NCBI GenBank assembly: GCA_044345075.1
Contig: JBIJBU010000095.1
Span: 1-7,422, forward strand
Length of the DNA stretch: 7,422 nucleotides
Direction of reading: 5' to 3'
DNA from: CAIKZY01 sp044345075
Lineage (GTDB): Bacteria; Actinomycetota; Actinomycetes; S36-B12
The first letter of the stretch is position 1; every line of letters begins with the position of its first letter. The notes under the pieces were generated by a model that was not told where the DNA came from, did not search any database, and saw only the letters and a program-made list of their open reading frames with translations. Both the position numbers and the translations under genes were made by a program. Of this stretch, positions 4,005 to 7,422 are shown one piece after another.

Positions 4005-5822
4005 ATGAGTCGGTCAACGATGAATCAGCGCCCGACCCGGCCGCGTGCATCCCGTTCCGCCAGTTCTTCAGATCTCCGTGGACGAGTCGAGAGTGAGTGG
4101 ATAACTCTCACCGATCACCGAAAGCGCAGCACCGCGATTCTCGTCATCGTCGCACTGATTCTGACTGTGTTCATCGGTCGGCTGGTCGAACTGCAGGCCT
4201 TCCGCGGTTCCGCGCTGGCCAGTGAGGCCACCAATCAGCGGTTGAAGGAGATCTCGCTCCCGGCGACGCGCGGTGCCATCACCGATGCAGCCGGAAATCC
4301 GCTGGCCGTGACCGTGCAGGCCTACAACGTGACCGCTGACCAGACTCTGATCGCCGATCCTGTTGCTGCGGCGACAGCCATGGCTCCGATCCTGGCTGTT
4401 GACCCCGCGGCTCTTGCCGCTCGACTCACCGGTGATCGACGCTTCGTCTACGTGGCCAAGAACATCACCCCCGAGAACTGGCAGCGCATCGCAGATCTCG
4501 GCCTGCCGGGCATCTTGAAGGAGGGCACCTCCAAGCGTGTGTACCCCGCAGGCGACCTGGCCGCCAGCCTCGTGGGCTTCGTAGGCGCAGACGGCAAGGG
4601 CCTGGGCGGTCTGGAGAGCGGCTTGCAGGATGTTCTCGCTGGCACCGACGGCGAGCAGGTCTACGAGCGCGGACAGGGCGGTCGTGCGATTCCGACCGCA
4701 CAGCACTCCAAGATCGACGCCGTGGCTGGTTCTACTGTCACGTTGACCATCGACCGCGATATCCAGTACACGGCGCAAAAGGCACTGGCCGACAAGGTCG
4801 CCGAGTCTCGCGCGGAGAGTGGCTCCGTCGTGGTGATGGATCCGCACACCGGCAAGATCCTCGCCCTCGCCACTGTGCCGACCTTTGATCCCAATGACAT
4901 CTCGAAGTCGCGCTCCAGTGATCTCGGTAACCGCGCACTGAGTGACGTCTTCGAGCCCGGCTCCACGGCGAAGACCATGACAATGGCGGCTGTGATCGAT
5001 CAAGGCGCCGCGACTCCGAACACGCAGTTCACGATCCCGGGCACTCTCAAGCGCGGTGACAAGGTCTTCAATGACGATGTCCCGCACGGCACCTGGTATC
5101 TGACTCTCACCGGAGTTCTCGCGCGGTCGAGCAATATCGGAACGATCCTTGCCTCCGAGCGCATTGGCTCGCGCACGTTCAATCAGTACCTGCGCAAGTT
5201 CGGGATGGGCCAGCCCACCGGCCTCGGTTTCCCGGGCGAAAGCAAGGGCAGCTTGATGCCCTACAAGGACTGGTCACAGACCAGCTTCCCGTCGATGGTG
5301 TTCGGCCAGGGCATGAGCATGAATGCCGTTCACGTGGCGAGTGTGTACTCCACCATCGCCAATGACGGCAAGCGCGTGACCCCTAGCCTCATCGAGTCCA
5401 TTACGGCACCTGACGGAACCGTGACCCCGGGCGCTACGCCCGAGGAGACCGTGGTGGTCAGCCCCAAGACAGCGAAGACCGTTCTCGCGATGCTCGAGAA
5501 CGTTGTCTCCGAGAACGGCACTGCCCCGAAGGCCCGCATCCCCGGCTATCGCGTTGCAGGCAAGACGGGCACCGCTCAGGTGGCCGTTCCCGGTGGTTAT
5601 GGTCGCGAGGTCATTGCGTCGTTCGTCGGTGTGGCCCCTGCTGACAAGCCTGAACTCGTCGTGGCTGTCACCATCGTGAAGCCGCAGGTCGGCCGCTACG
5701 GTGGCCAGCTCGCCGCGCCGGTGTTCAAGGAGGTGATGATGAGTGCACTGAAGACTCGTCATGTGCCACCGACCGGCACCGTAGCTCCGAATATGCCGCT
5801 CAAGTTCAGCAAGAACGGCTAG
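4005..5822 (+). CDS. ftsI: Septal peptidoglycan transpeptidase FtsI (PBP3/PbpB)
   Basis: This is a class B penicillin-binding protein that cross-links septal peptidoglycan together with the FtsW glycosyltransferase. It has 605 residues: a basic cytoplasmic N-terminus (1-41), a single transmembrane anchor at about 42-61 (STAILVIVALILTVFIGRL), an N-terminal dimerisation/pedestal domain that includes LPATRGAITDAAGNPLAV, and a C-terminal transpeptidase domain. The penicillin-binding motifs are intact: S-T-A-K with nucleophile Ser320 and Lys323 in EPGSTAKT, S-S-N at 375-377, and K-T-G at 520-522 in AGKTGTAQ. No PASTA repeats are present after the catalytic domain, which separates it from the Firmicutes PBP2x type. 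ATG 4005 lies 10 bases after the ftsL stop with no convincing ribosome binding site. ATG 4020 in frame is an alternative, so the exact N-terminus is uncertain. The gene after it starts 4 bases downstream. Confidence 0.96.
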   Translation: MSRSTMNQRPTRPRASRSASSSDLRGRVESEWITLTDHRKRSTAILVIVALILTVFIGRLVELQAFRGSALASEATNQRLKEISLPATRGAITDAAGNPLAVTVQAYNVTADQTLIADPVAAATAMAPILAVDPAALAARLTGDRRFVYVAKNITPENWQRIADLGLPGILKEGTSKRVYPAGDLAASLVGFVGADGKGLGGLESGLQDVLAGTDGEQVYERGQGGRAIPTAQHSKIDAVAGSTVTLTIDRDIQYTAQKALADKVAESRAESGSVVVMDPHTGKILALATVPTFDPNDISKSRSSDLGNRALSDVFEPGSTAKTMTMAAVIDQGAATPNTQFTIPGTLKRGDKVFNDDVPHGTWYLTLTGVLARSSNIGTILASERIGSRTFNQYLRKFGMGQPTGLGFPGESKGSLMPYKDWSQTSFPSMVFGQGMSMNAVHVASVYSTIANDGKRVTPSLIESITAPDGTVTPGATPEETVVVSPKTAKTVLAMLENVVSENGTAPKARIPGYRVAGKTGTAQVAVPGGYGREVIASFVGVAPADKPELVVAVTIVKPQVGRYGGQLAAPVFKEVMMSALKTRHVPPTGTVAPNMPLKFSKNG

Positions 5823-5826
5823 CGAG

Positions 5827-7326
5827 ATGGCGCGCATGGAGCGGCCCACATCGGCCCCGGTGCGCCTGGCCGGGCTGATTGAAGCAGTGCAGTGGGCCGG
5901 GGCACCGGCTGCCGATGATCTGATGATCACTGGTGTCACCCTCGACTCACGTGCTGTTCGCACCGGCGATCTCTTCGCTGCGCTTCCCGGTCACGTGCGT
6001 CATGGCGCTGACTTTGCGTCGAGTGCAGTGGCGAGCGGCGCTATCGCGATCCTCACTGATCCTGCTGGGCTCGCGCAGTGTGCTGATCTTGGTGTTCCCG
6101 TTCTCGTGATTGTGAACCCGCGTGCGCACTTAGGTGAGCTCGCGGCACGAGTGAATGCTCGCCCCGCTGACGGGCTCACGATGCTGGGTGTCACCGGTAC
6201 GAACGGCAAGACCACCGTGACCCATCTTCTTGATGCTGCTCTGTGCACGGCAGGCAAGCGCACCGGCGTGATCGGCACGGTTGGGGTGAGCATTGCCGGC
6301 GAGATGAATCCCGGTTCGCGCACGACGCCCGAATCAACCGATTTGCACGAGCTGCTCGCCGAGATGCGAGATCAGGGAGTGGAGACTGTATCGATGGAGG
6401 TCTCGAGCCATTCACTGAGCGAGCACCGCGTCGATGGGCTGCTCTTCGACATCGCGGGCTTTACCAATCTCACGCAGGATCATCTCGACTACCACGGCTC
6501 AATGGAGCAGTACTTCCTTGCCAAGGCTGAGCTGTTCACGCCGGCACATGCCAAGCGCGCTGTCATTGGCATCGATGACGATTGGGGCACTCGTCTAGCC
6601 AGCACCTGCACGATCGAGCACGTCACCTGGACAGCAGAGGGTCGCGCCGCTGACTGGTCGGTCACCGAGTCAGGGCATGCCATCACGATCACCGGCCCCG
6701 GGGAGACCTGCGAGATCGAGTTCCACCTGCCCGGCGCCTTCAATCGTGCGAACGCCGTGTGCGCCTTCGCCATGCTGCGGAGCATCGGCATCTCAGCTGC
6801 TGACATCGCGCGTTCGTGGTCACAAATCGCGGTGCCCGGGCGCATGGAAGATGTCTCCGCCGGTTACCCGGTGCGTGTGCTCGTCGACTACGCGCATACC
6901 CCCGATGCGGTCGAACGAGCACTGACCGCGGCTCGGGGCGGTGGCCGTCTCATCGCGGTGATTGGCGCCGGTGGCGATCGTGATCGCGGTAAGCGCCCTG
7001 AGATGGGCGCCATCGCGGCGCGCCTGGCTCACGCCGTCTGGATCACCGACGACAATCCACGTTCAGAGGATCCGGCCGCGATCAGGGCGGCCGTGCGTGA
7101 GGGAGTCATGACAGTGCCGGCAGATCAGCGGGCTGAAATCCGCGAGACCGGCGATCGCGCGCTGGCGATCTTCGAGGCCATCGCTGAAGCCGGGCCCGGC
7201 GATACCGTCGCAATCTTGGGCAAGGGTCATGAGAGCGGGCAGGACGTCGCAGGGGTTGTCACCGAATTCGATGATCGCGTAGTCGCTCGTGGCGCACTCG
7301 CCGATGTACACGGAGCGACCGCATGA
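5827..7326 (+). CDS. murE: UDP-MurNAc-L-Ala-D-Glu:meso-diaminopimelate ligase MurE
   Basis: This cytoplasmic ATP-dependent ligase adds the third stem-peptide residue to UDP-MurNAc-L-Ala-D-Glu. It has 499 residues, the usual size. The N-terminal substrate domain carries VTLDSRAVRTGDLFAAL. The central ATP-binding domain has the P-loop VTGTNGKTT (122-130), the TTPES segment, MEVSSHSL, and NLTQDHLDYHG. Lys233 in YFLAKAEL is the lysine that is carbamylated in Mur ligases. In the C-terminal domain, D-N-P-R at 409-412 is the signature for meso-diaminopimelate rather than L-lysine, and GKGHES (465-470) supplies the matching Glu469. The chosen start is ATG 5827, 4 bases after ftsI. ATG 5836 is a possible alternative, and neither has a strong ribosome binding site. 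The stop overlaps murF by ATGA. Confidence 0.96.
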   Translation: MARMERPTSAPVRLAGLIEAVQWAGAPAADDLMITGVTLDSRAVRTGDLFAALPGHVRHGADFASSAVASGAIAILTDPAGLAQCADLGVPVLVIVNPRAHLGELAARVNARPADGLTMLGVTGTNGKTTVTHLLDAALCTAGKRTGVIGTVGVSIAGEMNPGSRTTPESTDLHELLAEMRDQGVETVSMEVSSHSLSEHRVDGLLFDIAGFTNLTQDHLDYHGSMEQYFLAKAELFTPAHAKRAVIGIDDDWGTRLASTCTIEHVTWTAEGRAADWSVTESGHAITITGPGETCEIEFHLPGAFNRANAVCAFAMLRSIGISAADIARSWSQIAVPGRMEDVSAGYPVRVLVDYAHTPDAVERALTAARGGGRLIAVIGAGGDRDRGKRPEMGAIAARLAHAVWITDDNPRSEDPAAIRAAVREGVMTVPADQRAEIRETGDRALAIFEAIAEAGPGDTVAILGKGHESGQDVAGVVTEFDDRVVARGALADVHGATA

Positions 7327-7422
7327 TCGCGCTGACGGTCGCCGACATCTGCGATGCGACGCATGGCGTCTTTCACCACCTGACAGCCGACGACATCATC
7401 ACCGACGTGCGTGTCGACTCGC
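7323..7422 (+). CDS. murF: UDP-MurNAc-tripeptide:D-Ala-D-Ala ligase MurF, N-terminal part only
   Basis: Only 33 codons are inside the window. The reading MIALTVADICDATHG, with a later TDVRVDS, matches the MurF N-terminal domain, whose members begin M-I-x-(L/M)-(T/S)-(L/V)-x-(E/D)-(I/L) and reach a V-x-(I/V)-DSR segment at this distance. Position directly after murE, with an ATGA overlap, is the normal dcw order. GGAG at 7312-7315, inside murE, stands 7 bases before the ATG and is a good ribosome binding site. MurF ligates D-Ala-D-Ala to the UDP-MurNAc-tripeptide in the cytoplasm. The catalytic domains lie beyond the window end. Confidence 0.88.
   Translation, partial: MIALTVADICDATHGVFHHLTADDIITDVRVDS

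Noticed and set aside
4068..5087. 339-codon open frame on the - strand inside ftsI
   Set aside because: It is antisense to ftsI, whose catalytic motifs are intact. The His/Gly/Asp/Arg-rich translation is typical of a GC-rich shadow frame, and no ribosome binding site or known domain is visible.
5479..5518. CCGTTCTCG with two downstream complementary copies (CGAGAACG at 5495 and CGAGAACGG at 5510)
   Set aside because: It is wholly inside ftsI and explained by the repeated LEN/SEN codons (LENVVSENG). I see no reason to assign a separate role.

Overview
The window carries the front part of a division and cell wall (dcw) cluster from a GC-rich actinobacterium. Gene order is mraZ, a small open reading frame, rsmH (mraW), an ftsL-like gene, ftsI (pbpB), murE and the first 100 bases of murF, all on the + strand. 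The assignment to Actinomycetota rests on four things: GC-rich codon use with GTG starts, an FtsL-like protein with a long Ala/Pro/Thr/Lys-rich tail, the RDD-protein pair upstream, and mraZ promoter repeats of the GTGG type. I cannot name a genus. The DNPR motif of MurE predicts a meso-diaminopimelate peptidoglycan.

Layout. Positions 1-182 (- strand) hold the N-terminus of an exported or membrane-anchored protein that resembles secretory lipases or alpha/beta hydrolases. Divergent from it are a protein with D-[LI]-x-x-[IV] repeats (236-778) and an RDD-family membrane protein (775-1329). These two overlap by 4 bases and end at a clear intrinsic terminator (1369-1393). A 268-base non-coding stretch follows. 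It contains the mraZ promoter, a strictly 10-bp-phased GTGG operator array laid over that promoter, and a 5'-leader inverted repeat. From mraZ (1598) onward every gene reads the same way with small gaps or ATGA overlaps, except for a structured 167-base gap after mraZ.

How the genes work together. MraZ probably autoregulates the operon. RsmH methylates 16S rRNA. FtsL and FtsI are septal divisome proteins, FtsI being the septal transpeptidase. MurE and MurF add meso-diaminopimelate and D-Ala-D-Ala to the peptidoglycan precursor.

The least ordinary parts are between mraZ and rsmH. There is an imperfect 27-position inverted repeat (2032-2058 with 2104-2130, 24 pairable positions, no bulges). 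It is followed by a 43-residue single-helix membrane ORF (2197-2328) that has its own ribosome binding site and ends 2 bases before rsmH, which lacks a good one. I saw no tRNA, rRNA, CRISPR array, insertion sequence or prophage gene.
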